Positions 1-8,173 of a DNA stretch of 37,778 nt are shown here, piece by piece (position 1 is the first letter of the stretch; every line of letters starts with the position of its first letter). This DNA is from a bacterium (GTDB taxonomy: Bacteria > Cyanobacteriota > Vampirovibrionia > Gastranaerophilales > Gastranaerophilaceae). Where the stretch lies: positions 1 through 37,778 of the forward strand of contig JAFQOI010000015.1 in assembly GCA_017403285.1 (NCBI GenBank), written 5' to 3'. The position numbers and the translations under genes were made by a program. A model generated the notes under the pieces. It worked only from the letters and a program-made list of their open reading frames with translations. It made no database searches and was not told where the DNA came from.

Positions 1-16
1 AATTATTTAATTATTT

Positions 17-40
17 AATTATCTAATTTTCTAGATAATT
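17..40 (-). terminator. AT-rich hairpin after the symporter gene
   Basis: A perfect 9-bp inverted repeat (AATTATCTA / TAGATAATT) with a 6-base loop straddles the 3' end of the symporter gene on the minus strand. It is followed in that direction by an AT-rich tract without a clean U-run. It may be a weak terminator, but with so AT-rich a stem chance is not excluded. Confidence 0.35.
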
Positions 41-1374
41 TCTTTATAGTTATCTGTGTTCTTTAATAAGTCATAATTGATTTCGTTTTCATTATCAGCA
101 ATTATTGCCGAAACAACCGCATCACTCGCAACATTAACAGTTGTTCTAAGCATATCAACAACACGTTCAATAGCGAATAAGAAAGCAAAGCCTTCAACTA
201 ATTGTTGTGGGGTCAAACCAATACCACTTAAAACAAGAGCAATTGTAATTAAACCAGCAGAAGGAATACCAGCACTTGTACTTGAAGCAATTATCGCAAG
301 AATCATAACACCAATAATTTGTAGTGGTTCTAGAGTAACGCCATATGCTTGTGTAAGGAAGATAACAGCAACTGTTTGGAATAACGCTGTACCATCCATA
401 TTAAGTGTCGCACCCAAGGGAAGAACAAAACTACAAACCTTGTGAGAAATGCCTCTCTTTTCACAACAAGCAATTGTCAATGGCAATGTTGCACTACTTG
501 AAGCAGTACCAAAAGCGACTAACAACGCTTCGATTATAGCAGTGTAGAATGTACTTACTGGAACTTTACTAAAGACTCTAAGCATTAATGGATAAATAAC
601 AAATAATTGAATTAAAAATCCAGCGAATACAACTAAGAAAAATTTAGATATAGTTGTAAAAATACCCAATCCAAATGATGAAACTGCAACGGTAGTCAAA
701 GCAAAGATACCTGGAGCAGCAAATACCATAATCCAATCTGTAACTTTCATTGTTGCTGCGAATACAGATTCAAAGAAAGAAACTATTGGTCTATTTATAT
801 CACCAACTTTAGCGAGTGCTAGAGAAAAAATTAATACAAAGAATATAATTGGAATCATTTCACCTTTTGCTAAAGACTCTAATGGATTTTGAGGTATCAA
901 ACTCAAGAACATTTCACCAAAATTAGCATTTTGAGAAATTACAGCATCAACATGTTGTTGAATATTAAGAGCAGCAGTTTGGCTAATAAATTCTCTTACG
1001 CCGAGTCCAGGCTGAACAACAACTGCTAAAGTAGCACCGATTACTACTGCAAGAATTGTGATAATACCATAGTAAATAATCATCTTTTTACCAAATTTAC
1101 CAATTTGTTTACTATCACCAATACTTGAAATACCAACTACAATTGCACTACATACTAATGGAATTACAATCATCTGTATTAATCTAATAAAAGCCTGTCC
1201 TATTACATTTAACAATTTAACAAATAAGGCAGGGATACCTGCTGAAAAAATATCTGAATGTGCATGAATATAATTACCAAAAATGACACCTAAGATTATC
1301 GCTAAAAAAATGTGCCAATTTCTTTTTATACCAAGACCGATAGCCACAAAAATTGTTTGTACGTGATTTTTCAT
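31..1374 (-). CDS. Dicarboxylate/amino acid:cation symporter (DAACS, GltP/GltT-type)
   Basis: A 447-residue polytopic membrane protein that should import glutamate, aspartate or a C4-dicarboxylate with Na+ or H+. The family hallmarks are visible: the serine-rich re-entrant loop ASSSATLP (291-298), the NMDGT motif (325-329), and the TM8 binding segment DMLRTTVNVASD (407-418). In that segment D407, R410, N414 and D418 align with the substrate residues D394, R397, N401 and D405 of GltPh. The retained Arg argues for an acidic substrate rather than serine/threonine. Length is typical of the family. The ATG is preceded by AGAGGT at good spacing. The gene is divergent from murC across about 150 bp. 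The exact substrate cannot be told from sequence. Confidence 0.9.
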   Translation of the reverse strand: MKNHVQTIFVAIGLGIKRNWHIFLAIILGVIFGNYIHAHSDIFSAGIPALFVKLLNVIGQAFIRLIQMIVIPLVCSAIVVGISSIGDSKQIGKFGKKMIIYYGIITILAVVIGATLAVVVQPGLGVREFISQTAALNIQQHVDAVISQNANFGEMFLSLIPQNPLESLAKGEMIPIIFFVLIFSLALAKVGDINRPIVSFFESVFAATMKVTDWIMVFAAPGIFALTTVAVSSFGLGIFTTISKFFLVVFAGFLIQLFVIYPLMLRVFSKVPVSTFYTAIIEALLVAFGTASSSATLPLTIACCEKRGISHKVCSFVLPLGATLNMDGTALFQTVAVIFLTQAYGVTLEPLQIIGVMILAIIASSTSAGIPSAGLITIALVLSGIGLTPQQLVEGFAFLFAIERVVDMLRTTVNVASDAVVSAIIADNENEINYDLLKNTDNYKEII

Positions 1375-1399
1375 ATTAACCTCTTAACTAATAATAGAA

Positions 1400-1414
1400 T
1401 GTACTAATTGTACA
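1400..1414. promoter_or_regulatory. TGTAC-N5-GTACA inverted repeat (possible operator)
   Basis: A 15-bp perfect inverted repeat, TGTAC-TAATT-GTACA, lies 26 bp upstream of the symporter start in the gap between it and murC. Its position would suit an operator for the symporter. It resembles the cyanobacterial LexA box (GTAC-N4-GTWC), but the spacing is one base too long. The regulator is unknown. Confidence 0.3.
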
Positions 1415-1488
1415 ATTATTTAAATAATAATTCAATATCGTAAAATTTTTGCCAAAAATTTATATGCAAGAGAGATTATTTTATAGTT

Positions 1489-1494
1489 TATAAT
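1489..1494 (+). promoter_or_regulatory. -10 element of putative murC promoter
   Basis: A consensus TATAAT lies 34 bp upstream of the murC ATG. The best -35 candidate, TGCAAG at 1465-1470 with an 18-bp spacer, is weak. It is a plausible promoter for the murC-murB-ddl-ftsQ operon, because the next gene upstream is divergent. Confidence 0.4.
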
Positions 1495-1527
1495 AAAATA
1501 ATATAAGAGTTGTATTAGGAAAATTGC

Positions 1528-2916
1528 ATGGATTTAATAAATAAAAAATTTCATTTTATAGCAATTGGCGGAGTAGGAATGAGTGCTCTTGCAAAGTATT
1601 TAATAGAAAGAGGAGCGCTAGTATCAGGTTCTGATGTTACAGAGAGCAAATACACACACTTACTAGAAAAAATTGGTGGAAGGGTTACCATCGGGCACAA
1701 TGCTAATCTTATTGAACCAGACATGATTGTTGTTGCGAGTACAGCAATAAAAGAAAATAATCCAGAGATTATAAAAGCAAAAGAATTAGGTTTAAAAATA
1801 TATCATCGTTCAGACATATTAAAAATGATATCTGATGAATTTTCCCAAAAAGAGGACTCTTACTTTTTTGGGTTTTCTGGTACGCATGGAAAAACTACAA
1901 CTAGCGGACTATGTGCATATGTTTTGGAAAAAGCAAATTTAAATCCTTCTTATGTCGTTGGAGGAATTATTCCAGAAGTAAATACAAATGGGAAATATGC
2001 AGAAAACAAATATTTTTCCGCAGAACTTGACGAATCAGACGGAACAATTCAAAAATATGCAACAGACATTGCAATAATTAATAATATGGAAGAAGACCAC
2101 TTAGACTTTTATAAGAATGGTTTTTCAGACATTACAAAAACTTTCAACAAATATCTATCAAACAAACCAAATCAAAAGGTACTAATTAACTACGACAATG
2201 AAGGATGCCGAGAGTTTATAAGTTTATATCCAAATTATAATTACATAACTTTTGGACTAAAAGAAGCAGATTATGTAGCAAAAAATATAAAACAAAACGG
2301 ACTTTCATCTTCTTTTGAGATATTTAAAGGGAATAATTTTATAACAGAATTAAATCTATCAATACCAGGAATACACAATATTTATAATGCATTGGCGGTT
2401 TTTTCAGCATTAAATGAAGCAAAAGTTGATACAAACAAAATAAAACATCATTTTAGTACTTTTTCAGGAATGGGAAGAAGATTTCAAAAAGTTGCCGAAA
2501 TTAATGGAATAGAAATTTATGACGATTATGCACACCATCCAAGTGAAATAACAACAACATTAAAAAGTGTCAAAGATGCCGTAGGATCTTCCAAAAGAAT
2601 AGTAGCAATATTCCAACCACATAGATATACGAGATTACAAGGTTTATGGGCAGATTTTAAAAGTTCATTCAAATCTGCAGATTTACTTTTTATAACTGAT
2701 GTATATTCAGCAGGAGAAGAACCTATCAAGAATATAACTTCAGAGATATTTGCAAACGAATTATCAAGTGACAATGCAAAATATATAGACGGAGATATAA
2801 ATAGTGCTGCAACAAAAATATATCCTCACTTAAAAAAAGATGATATAGTTATAACATTAGGTGCAGGCTCAATTACAAAAATGGGATCTTGTTTGGCTGA
2901 TTACTCAAAAGGATAA
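1528..2916 (+). CDS. murC: UDP-N-acetylmuramate--L-alanine ligase
   Basis: This cytoplasmic Mur ligase adds L-Ala to UDP-MurNAc using ATP, the first step of stem-peptide synthesis. The 462-residue length is normal. An N-terminal UDP-binding Rossmann motif, IAIGGVGMSALAKY, is at about 11-24. The ATP-binding P-loop GTHGKTTT is at 118-125. A SAELDESDGT segment follows, and the MurC-type C-terminal motif YDDYAHHPSEI is near residue 331. The ATG is preceded by AGGAAA. It is the first gene of a tight set with murB (3-bp gap), ddl and ftsQ, so the four are probably co-transcribed. Confidence 0.96.
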   Translation: MDLINKKFHFIAIGGVGMSALAKYLIERGALVSGSDVTESKYTHLLEKIGGRVTIGHNANLIEPDMIVVASTAIKENNPEIIKAKELGLKIYHRSDILKMISDEFSQKEDSYFFGFSGTHGKTTTSGLCAYVLEKANLNPSYVVGGIIPEVNTNGKYAENKYFSAELDESDGTIQKYATDIAIINNMEEDHLDFYKNGFSDITKTFNKYLSNKPNQKVLINYDNEGCREFISLYPNYNYITFGLKEADYVAKNIKQNGLSSSFEIFKGNNFITELNLSIPGIHNIYNALAVFSALNEAKVDTNKIKHHFSTFSGMGRRFQKVAEINGIEIYDDYAHHPSEITTTLKSVKDAVGSSKRIVAIFQPHRYTRLQGLWADFKSSFKSADLLFITDVYSAGEEPIKNITSEIFANELSSDNAKYIDGDINSAATKIYPHLKKDDIVITLGAGSITKMGSCLADYSKG

Positions 2917-2919
2917 AAA

Positions 2920-3840
2920 GTGGTAGAAATATACGAAAATTATGAAGTAAAAAAACACTCTACTTTCAAAATTGGTGGAAAAGTAAAAAAAGTAGCATTT
3001 CCTGAAACAATCGAAGAATTGATTTCGCTCATAAGTACAAACGAATATCACCACGTTATAGGAAACTGCTCAAATATACTTTTTTCTAGTAACGATATAA
3101 ACAAAAAGATAATTTTTACTGAAAAAATAAATGGATACTTCATTAATGGTTGTAGTGTTATTGTTTCATGTGGAACAAAGGGACCAATTGTAGCAAGTGA
3201 ATGTGCCAAAAAGAATCTATCTGGTTTTGAATTTTTAATTGGATTTCCAGGGAGCTTTGGCGGAATGATATACATGAATGCATCCGCGCATAATCAAGCA
3301 ATTGCTGATACATTTGTTTGTGCAAATTTATATAACCAAAACAATAAAACTATTATCCATTTAAATAAAGAGGAAATGCATTTTAAATATAGAAATTCAA
3401 TTGCTCAAGAAAATGGATATATTGTTCTTGATGCCCAATTTGAACTAAAGAAAGGCGAAACAGAACAAATTCAAGAAATAATGAAACGAAATGTTGAATT
3501 TAGAAAAACACGACAACCATCACTAACGTATCCAAATGCTGGAAGTATCTTTAAAAATCCAGAAAATGATTCAGCAGGAAGATTGCTCGATCTTTGTGAA
3601 TTAAAAGGAACAGTTGAAGGTGGCGCTATGGTTTTTCAAAACCACGCAAACTTCATAGTAAATAAGGATAATGCAACTTCTACAGACGTCTTAACACTTA
3701 TGTACAAGATGTATTCAAAGGTTAGAGAAAAATACAGAATCGAATTAATACCAGAAATAAAATACATAGGAAATGAAAGAACAGAAGAGTATAAACTATG
3801 GAAAATAATGACAGAAAATACGCAAAAAGCGAAAAAATAG
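2920..3840 (+). CDS. murB: UDP-N-acetylenolpyruvoylglucosamine reductase
   Basis: MurB is an FAD enzyme that reduces UDP-GlcNAc-enolpyruvate to UDP-MurNAc with NADPH. The 306-residue protein starts at GTG three bases after murC. Visible motifs are HSTFKIGG (13-20), the FAD pyrophosphate-binding GFPGSFGG (108-115), YRNS (157-160) and the catalytic AGSIFKNP (207-214) with Ser209 as proton donor. Glu279 lies in LIPEIKYIG. The short, serine-centred arrangement is that of type II MurB. The first FAD loop reads GNCSNIL (48-54) instead of the more common GGGSN, a mild deviation. Its 3' end overlaps ddl by 43 bp. Confidence 0.95.
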   Translation: MVEIYENYEVKKHSTFKIGGKVKKVAFPETIEELISLISTNEYHHVIGNCSNILFSSNDINKKIIFTEKINGYFINGCSVIVSCGTKGPIVASECAKKNLSGFEFLIGFPGSFGGMIYMNASAHNQAIADTFVCANLYNQNNKTIIHLNKEEMHFKYRNSIAQENGYIVLDAQFELKKGETEQIQEIMKRNVEFRKTRQPSLTYPNAGSIFKNPENDSAGRLLDLCELKGTVEGGAMVFQNHANFIVNKDNATSTDVLTLMYKMYSKVREKYRIELIPEIKYIGNERTEEYKLWKIMTENTQKAKK

Positions 3841-4751
3841 CAGTATTATACGGCGGATTATCAAGCGAAAAAGATGTATCAAAACGCTCTGGAAAGAATG
3901 TTTTTGAAGCATTAAAGAGGCTTGGATATGAAAATGCAGAATTGGTTGAAGTCGATCAAAATATTTCAGAAAAATTAAAAGGAAAAGACTACAGCGTAGC
4001 ATATAATGCTCTACATGGCAAATATGGTGAAGATGGTTGCATACAAGGTATTCTTGAATTATTAAAAATTCCCTATACTGGAAGTGGGGTTATGGCTAGC
4101 GCTATCTGTATGAACAAAGAATATACAAAAAAAGTACTTTCAACAGATAAAGAAATTCCATTAATAAAATCTGTTTTTGTAAAAAAAGGTGATAATGTAT
4201 TAAAAGCGTGCGAAGAACTTAAATACCCAATAATCACAAAACCTGTTTGCGAAGGCTCTAGTTTTGGAATGACAAAAGTTAATTCAAAAGAAGAATTATT
4301 ACCCGCATACGAAGAAGCAATAAAATTCAACAATGACGTTCTTATTGAAGAATTTATTGATGGTTTTTTTGTTACAGTCGGAGTTTTAGAAAAGGAAGGG
4401 AAACCTTTTGCAACAGAAATCCTTGAAATCAGACCAAAAAATGAGTGGTATGATTTTGAGGCAAAATACACAAAAGGAATGTCAGACTTTATTGTTCCAT
4501 CTACTTCTTTATCAAAAGAATCAACTAAAAAAATTAAAGAGTTATCAGTAAAAGCTCACACACTAGCAGGATGTAGTGGGGTATCGAGAATTGATTATAT
4601 GATAATGAATAATGAACCTTATTTCTTAGAGATAAACACAAGTCCAGGGATGACAGACACCAGTGATTTACCAGCACAAGCAAGTGCAATGGGAATTTCA
4701 TATGATGAACTTGTACTTATGATATTGAACAGTGCAGGATTGAACAAATAA
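3798..4751 (+). CDS. ddl: D-alanine--D-alanine ligase
   Basis: This ATP-grasp enzyme joins two D-Ala for the peptidoglycan stem. The 317-residue length is usual. VLYGGLSSEKDVSKRSG (about 16-32) is the N-terminal substrate motif. EWYDFEAKYTKG is the omega-loop, whose Tyr is the form seen in D-Ala rather than D-lactate ligases. EINTSPG (278-284) carries the Mg-binding Glu and Asn. The ATG lies inside the end of murB in another frame, preceded by GAAGAG; no later in-frame Met precedes the conserved domain. The stop codon abuts the ftsQ start (TAAATG), suggesting translational coupling. Confidence 0.95.
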   Translation: MENNDRKYAKSEKIAVLYGGLSSEKDVSKRSGKNVFEALKRLGYENAELVEVDQNISEKLKGKDYSVAYNALHGKYGEDGCIQGILELLKIPYTGSGVMASAICMNKEYTKKVLSTDKEIPLIKSVFVKKGDNVLKACEELKYPIITKPVCEGSSFGMTKVNSKEELLPAYEEAIKFNNDVLIEEFIDGFFVTVGVLEKEGKPFATEILEIRPKNEWYDFEAKYTKGMSDFIVPSTSLSKESTKKIKELSVKAHTLAGCSGVSRIDYMIMNNEPYFLEINTSPGMTDTSDLPAQASAMGISYDELVLMILNSAGLNK

Positions 4752-5594
4752 ATGTCAAATGAATATTTTATAGAAAGGCGAATAAAACAACATAAACTCC
4801 GTAGAAAAGCACGTAGGGGCGAGATTGCTGTACGCCGTTTATATAAATTTATTCGATTTTTATTCGTTATTTTTATTTTTTATGCAATATACAGAATAGG
4901 GAATGCACATTATTGGTATTTACCAAACGATATCTATACAAATCCCAAAAGTACCGCAATAGAAATTTTAGGAAATAACATTGTAAAAAGAGAAAAGATT
5001 ATAAACACTATAAAAACAATACCAATCGAAGAAAAACCACTGTACAAAATAAATCCAGCAGAACTAACACACAAATTAGAAAGTCTTCCGCCAGTAAAAA
5101 GAGCATATATAAGACGCTATTGGTTGCCATCAAGGTTAGTTATTATGCTTGAAGAAGAAGAACCTGCCATTATAATTTCTCCAACAGAAACAACCCAAGA
5201 AATTATTGCATTCTCAAAATCCGGAAAAATAATACCAAAAGAATATTTGCCATTAGATAGTAAATTTAAACCAGTAAGAATTCTTAGTTATGGAACTCAA
5301 GGCGATGACTATGAACAATGGGACAAAGAGAAAATAACAAAATTATATAATCTTGCATACTATGTGAAAACATATGCAAATGAAGATGTTTTATATATTG
5401 ACTTAAGACAACCACACAATATTTTTATTCAATTACAGAACATAAAAATAAGACTTGGCGAATTAGATGACACAGCTTTTGAAAGAATAAAGTCAATTCA
5501 AGACATAATGCCAGAACTAAAAATATTAAAAGAAAACATAAAGTATGTTGACTTGGCCTGGGAAACAAAATATTTAAAACTAGATAAAAGTTAA
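4752..5594 (+). CDS. ftsQ: Cell division protein FtsQ/DivIB (POTRA domain)
   Basis: This 280-residue bitopic membrane protein acts in the FtsQLB divisome subcomplex. It has a very basic cytoplasmic tail (about 1-30), one transmembrane helix (about 33-50) and an extracytoplasmic POTRA domain (about 66-136) containing IEILGNNIVKREKI and the family-typical LPPVKRAYIRRYWLPSRLVI. A beta-rich C-terminal domain follows. It begins directly after the ddl stop, the order seen in dcw clusters. ftsA and ftsZ, which often follow ftsQ, are absent here; the next gene is unrelated. The assignment rests on architecture plus neighbours, since FtsQ is poorly conserved. Confidence 0.88.
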   Translation: MSNEYFIERRIKQHKLRRKARRGEIAVRRLYKFIRFLFVIFIFYAIYRIGNAHYWYLPNDIYTNPKSTAIEILGNNIVKREKIINTIKTIPIEEKPLYKINPAELTHKLESLPPVKRAYIRRYWLPSRLVIMLEEEEPAIIISPTETTQEIIAFSKSGKIIPKEYLPLDSKFKPVRILSYGTQGDDYEQWDKEKITKLYNLAYYVKTYANEDVLYIDLRQPHNIFIQLQNIKIRLGELDDTAFERIKSIQDIMPELKILKENIKYVDLAWETKYLKLDKS

Positions 5595-5677
5595 TAATCT
5601 TAACAAAACACGTTCAAAACAAGCAAATACAATTATTTTCTGGTTTTTATATTTATAGAAAAGAGAAAGGAAACACT

Positions 5678-6760
5678 GTGTCCGACGGGAATGTAAATAA
5701 TATTTTCTCAACAAATTATAACCCGCAACAATATTGGGATAGAACAAAGGACGCCCAAGTAAAAGCAGGACTTGCTGATGCTGCCCTTTCTAAAAAAATA
5801 AACAAAGACACTTTAGAAAAAACTGGCTGTAGTGACGGAATGAATGATGGCAAAATTTCATTCAAAGAGAAGGTTAAAAATTTTGCAAAAGGCATTATTT
5901 CTCCGATAACGACTATATTCAAATCACCTAAAAACTTCGTAATAGGTCTAGGAGCGATAGGTGGAACCGCAGTACTTATAGCGGCGACAGGTGGAGCCAT
6001 CGCCCCATTTTTAGTTGCAGCAGGAGTAATCGGAGGAGGAATTCAAATCGTTAAAAACACAAACAATGCGAGAAAAGCAACTACAGATGTTCAAGCAAAA
6101 CAGGCTTGGCAAGGAATAGGAAGTGGAACAACCGCTGTTGCGTCATCTATTATTGGAGCAAAAGGAGCACTCAAAGCAACCGGTGTAGATACATCAAAAA
6201 TGAATATTATAAAAGCAACAATTGAATGTATAAAACGAGTACCAGCGAGTATTAAAAATTCAGTTAATGCATTTAAAACAGGGGCATTCATATCAAACCT
6301 CAAATCTGTTTTCAAAACAAAAAATGAATCACCAAAAAAAATACAAAAAGAAGCGAAAGCAAGAACAGATGCAGAAATTGCATCTAAAAGAAATGCAGAA
6401 ATTTCTCAAGAAGCATATAAACAAAGACATGAAAAAAATCTATCTAACAAATCTGCTGAAGACTCTGCTCAAACTTTCATAAAAGATGAACAAATTAAAG
6501 CAAATGAACAAAATACGGCACAACCGATACAAACACTAGATGAACTCAGTAATGATCCAACAGTAGCTAGACTTCAAGAACAACTAAAACAAATGAAAAA
6601 AGTTGCAGAAGAAGGTAAAAAGATTTCAGATAAAACACCTGAAACTAGAGATTATGCAGAAAAATTATTAAAAAAATCTCAAGAACAGATTGAAGCAATC
6701 CAACAAGGGAATCCATCTAGCCAAAAAACAAAAGGGTTTTGGAGCAGAATTTTTAAATAA
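5678..6760 (+). CDS. Hypothetical protein with EF-hand-like loop, glycine-rich hydrophobic segment and coiled coil
   Basis: I do not recognise this 360-residue protein. It starts at GTG after GAGAAAGGA. Residues 53-64 (DGMNDGKISFKE) fit an EF-hand loop at positions 1 (D53), 5 (D57), 6 (Gly), 8 (Ile60) and 12 (E64), but position 3 is Met, so calcium binding is uncertain. Residues 88-124 form a glycine/alanine-rich hydrophobic stretch, probably one hairpin or two membrane segments, with a second such patch around 148-168. The last 140 residues are charged, Lys/Gln/Glu-rich and probably coiled coil. No signal peptide is seen. It sits 83 bp after ftsQ and could share its transcript. Confidence 0.75.
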   Translation: MSDGNVNNIFSTNYNPQQYWDRTKDAQVKAGLADAALSKKINKDTLEKTGCSDGMNDGKISFKEKVKNFAKGIISPITTIFKSPKNFVIGLGAIGGTAVLIAATGGAIAPFLVAAGVIGGGIQIVKNTNNARKATTDVQAKQAWQGIGSGTTAVASSIIGAKGALKATGVDTSKMNIIKATIECIKRVPASIKNSVNAFKTGAFISNLKSVFKTKNESPKKIQKEAKARTDAEIASKRNAEISQEAYKQRHEKNLSNKSAEDSAQTFIKDEQIKANEQNTAQPIQTLDELSNDPTVARLQEQLKQMKKVAEEGKKISDKTPETRDYAEKLLKKSQEQIEAIQQGNPSSQKTKGFWSRIFK

Positions 6761-6802
6761 AGAATTTTTAGTAAATAATTTAAATAAATAATACACAAGG
6801 GC

Positions 6803-6830
6803 TTGAAATAAAATCTTTATGTATTATTAT
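6803..6830 (+). promoter_or_regulatory. Promoter of the rpsE operon
   Basis: TTGAAA (6803-6808), a 16-bp spacer and TATTAT (6825-6830) make a good housekeeping-type promoter. Transcription would start near 6837, giving a leader of about 125 nt before rpsE that contains the hairpin at 6861-6915. The stretch 6761-6961 holds no gene. Confidence 0.6.
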
Positions 6831-6860
6831 TTTAATGTCAGAAAATATAAAATCCAACCT

Positions 6861-6926
6861 AACATGAAAAAAGACTGCTTGTACTAAGCGAGCGATATTG
6901 TCTTATTTGCATGTTTTTTTATTTTT
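6861..6926 (+). promoter_or_regulatory. Structured leader/attenuator-like hairpin upstream of rpsE
   Basis: AACATG (6861-6866) pairs with CATGTT (6910-6915). The stem continues through an A-rich/U-rich section to GAC (6873-6875) with GTC (6900-6902). A small internal hairpin GCTTG/CGAGC (6877-6881/6889-6893) caps it. A U-rich tract (6914-6926) follows at once, so the element looks like an intrinsic terminator placed inside the leader of a ribosomal-protein operon. An attenuator or a ribosomal-protein binding site are both possible. Confidence 0.5.
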
Positions 6927-6961
6927 AAGGATAAACAAAAATACAAAGAAAGGTCACAAAC

Positions 6962-7501
6962 GTGGAAGAAACTAAAACAAAAAAATCAAGAAAAAAAGTT
7001 GAAACTATTGCAGAACCTCAACAAACAGAATGGAAAGAACAAGTTATTCAAGTTAGAAGAGTAACAAAGGTTGTAAAAGGTGGTAAGAAATTAAGTTTCA
7101 GAGCAATTGTTGTAGTAGGTAATAAAAACGGTCAAGTTGGTGTTGGTTGTGCAAAAGCAGCAGAAGTTATTATTGCCATTCAAAAAGCAGTTGCAGATGG
7201 AAGAAAAAATTTAATTAATGTTCCAATATTCAAAACAACAATACCTCACCCAATCACTGGTTGTAGTGGCGCAGGTAGCGTAATGTTAAAACCTGCTTCA
7301 CAAGGTACTGGAGTTATCGCAGGTGGCGCTGTTCGTGCAGTATTAGAACTTGCTGGGATTGAAAACATATTGAGTAAATCATTAGGTTCAAAATCACCAC
7401 TTAACGCAGCAAATGCAACATTAAATGCACTTCAATCATTAAAACCATTTGATGTAGTTGCAAAAAGACGTGGTTTATCATTAAAAGATATGCTTAACTA
7501 A
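6962..7501 (+). CDS. rpsE: 30S ribosomal protein S5 (uS5)
   Basis: S5 belongs to the 30S body and takes part in decoding accuracy. The 179-residue protein has a Lys-rich N-terminal extension (about 1-25), then the S5 double-stranded RNA-binding domain ([24 protein letters not shown], in two adjoining motifs) and the C-terminal domain with [29 protein letters not shown]. The start is GTG with AGAAAGG upstream. It leads rpsE-rpmD-rplO-secY. In most bacteria rplR precedes rpsE directly; here its place is taken by a promoter, a leader hairpin and an unrelated gene. Confidence 0.97.
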   Translation: MEETKTKKSRKKVETIAEPQQTEWKEQVIQVRRVTKVVKGGKKLSFRAIVVVGNKNGQVGVGCAKAAEVIIAIQKAVADGRKNLINVPIFKTTIPHPITGCSGAGSVMLKPASQGTGVIAGGAVRAVLELAGIENILSKSLGSKSPLNAANATLNALQSLKPFDVVAKRRGLSLKDMLN

Positions 7502-7513
7502 GAGGAATAGACA

Positions 7514-7702
7514 ATGACAACTAAAACAAAGAAAATACAAATTACATTAGTAAAGAGTTTAATTGGCTCAACAGAAAAACAAAGAAGAGTTGCAAAAGCT
7601 CTAGGTTTAACAAAAAAAGACCAAACAGTAGAACACGAAAACTCAGCAGTAATTATGGGTATGGTAAATGCTATCCCACACTTACTCAAAGTATCTGAGT
7701 AA
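7514..7702 (+). CDS. rpmD: 50S ribosomal protein L30 (uL30)
   Basis: A 62-residue small ribosomal protein of typical bacterial length. It contains IQITLVKSLIGSTEKQRRVAKALGL, split over the canonical beta-strand and helix, and the C-terminal VMGMVNAIPHLLKV-like segment (here AVIMGMVNAIPHLLKV). It lies 12 bp after rpsE, in the conserved order rpsE-rpmD-rplO, with AGAGGAA upstream of its ATG. Confidence 0.95.
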   Translation: MTTKTKKIQITLVKSLIGSTEKQRRVAKALGLTKKDQTVEHENSAVIMGMVNAIPHLLKVSE

Positions 7703-7720
7703 AAAGAAAGGTAATAAAAA

Positions 7721-8173
7721 ATGGCAGAAAGAATAAAATTAGAAGACTTAAGACCAGCAGAAGGTTCTACTGGTAAAATAAAAAGAGTTGGCCGTGGAAG
7801 ATCTTCAGGTATGGGTAAAACATCCTGCCGTGGAAACAATGGTGAAGGTCAACGTGCAGGTAGAAGTTCAAAAAGAGGTTTTGAAGGTGGTCAAATGCCT
7901 GGTTACAGACAAATGCCTAAATTAAAAGGATTTAAGAACTTCAACGCAATTGAATATGGTCACATCAATGTTGGCGACTTGGCTAATGTTAAAGCAGAAG
8001 AAATAACATTAGAATCATTAATAGCAGAAGGAAAAGTAGACAAAAAAGCAAAAGCACTTAGAGTTTTAGGCAACGGAGAATTAACTAAAGCAGTTACAGT
8101 AAGTGCTAGATACTTTTCAGAAACAGCAAAGGAAAAAATTGAAAAAGCAGGCGGAAAGGCTCAGTTAGTATAA
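7721..8173 (+). CDS. rplO: 50S ribosomal protein L15 (uL15)
   Basis: A 150-residue 50S protein. The glycine/arginine-rich N-terminal region (VGRGRSSGMGKTSCRGNNGEG) and GFEGGQMPGYRQMPKLKGF, each part matching the L15 signature, are followed by a C-terminal domain with VLGNGELTKAVTVSA. An AGAAAGG ribosome binding site precedes ATG. The stop overlaps the secY start by one base (TAATG), so secY is translationally coupled. Confidence 0.96.
   Translation: MAERIKLEDLRPAEGSTGKIKRVGRGRSSGMGKTSCRGNNGEGQRAGRSSKRGFEGGQMPGYRQMPKLKGFKNFNAIEYGHINVGDLANVKAEEITLESLIAEGKVDKKAKALRVLGNGELTKAVTVSARYFSETAKEKIEKAGGKAQLV

Noticed and set aside
1400-1414. Cyanobacterial LexA (SOS) box
   Set aside because: The half-site spacing is one base longer than the known GTAC-N4-GTWC box, and the flanking bases do not match.
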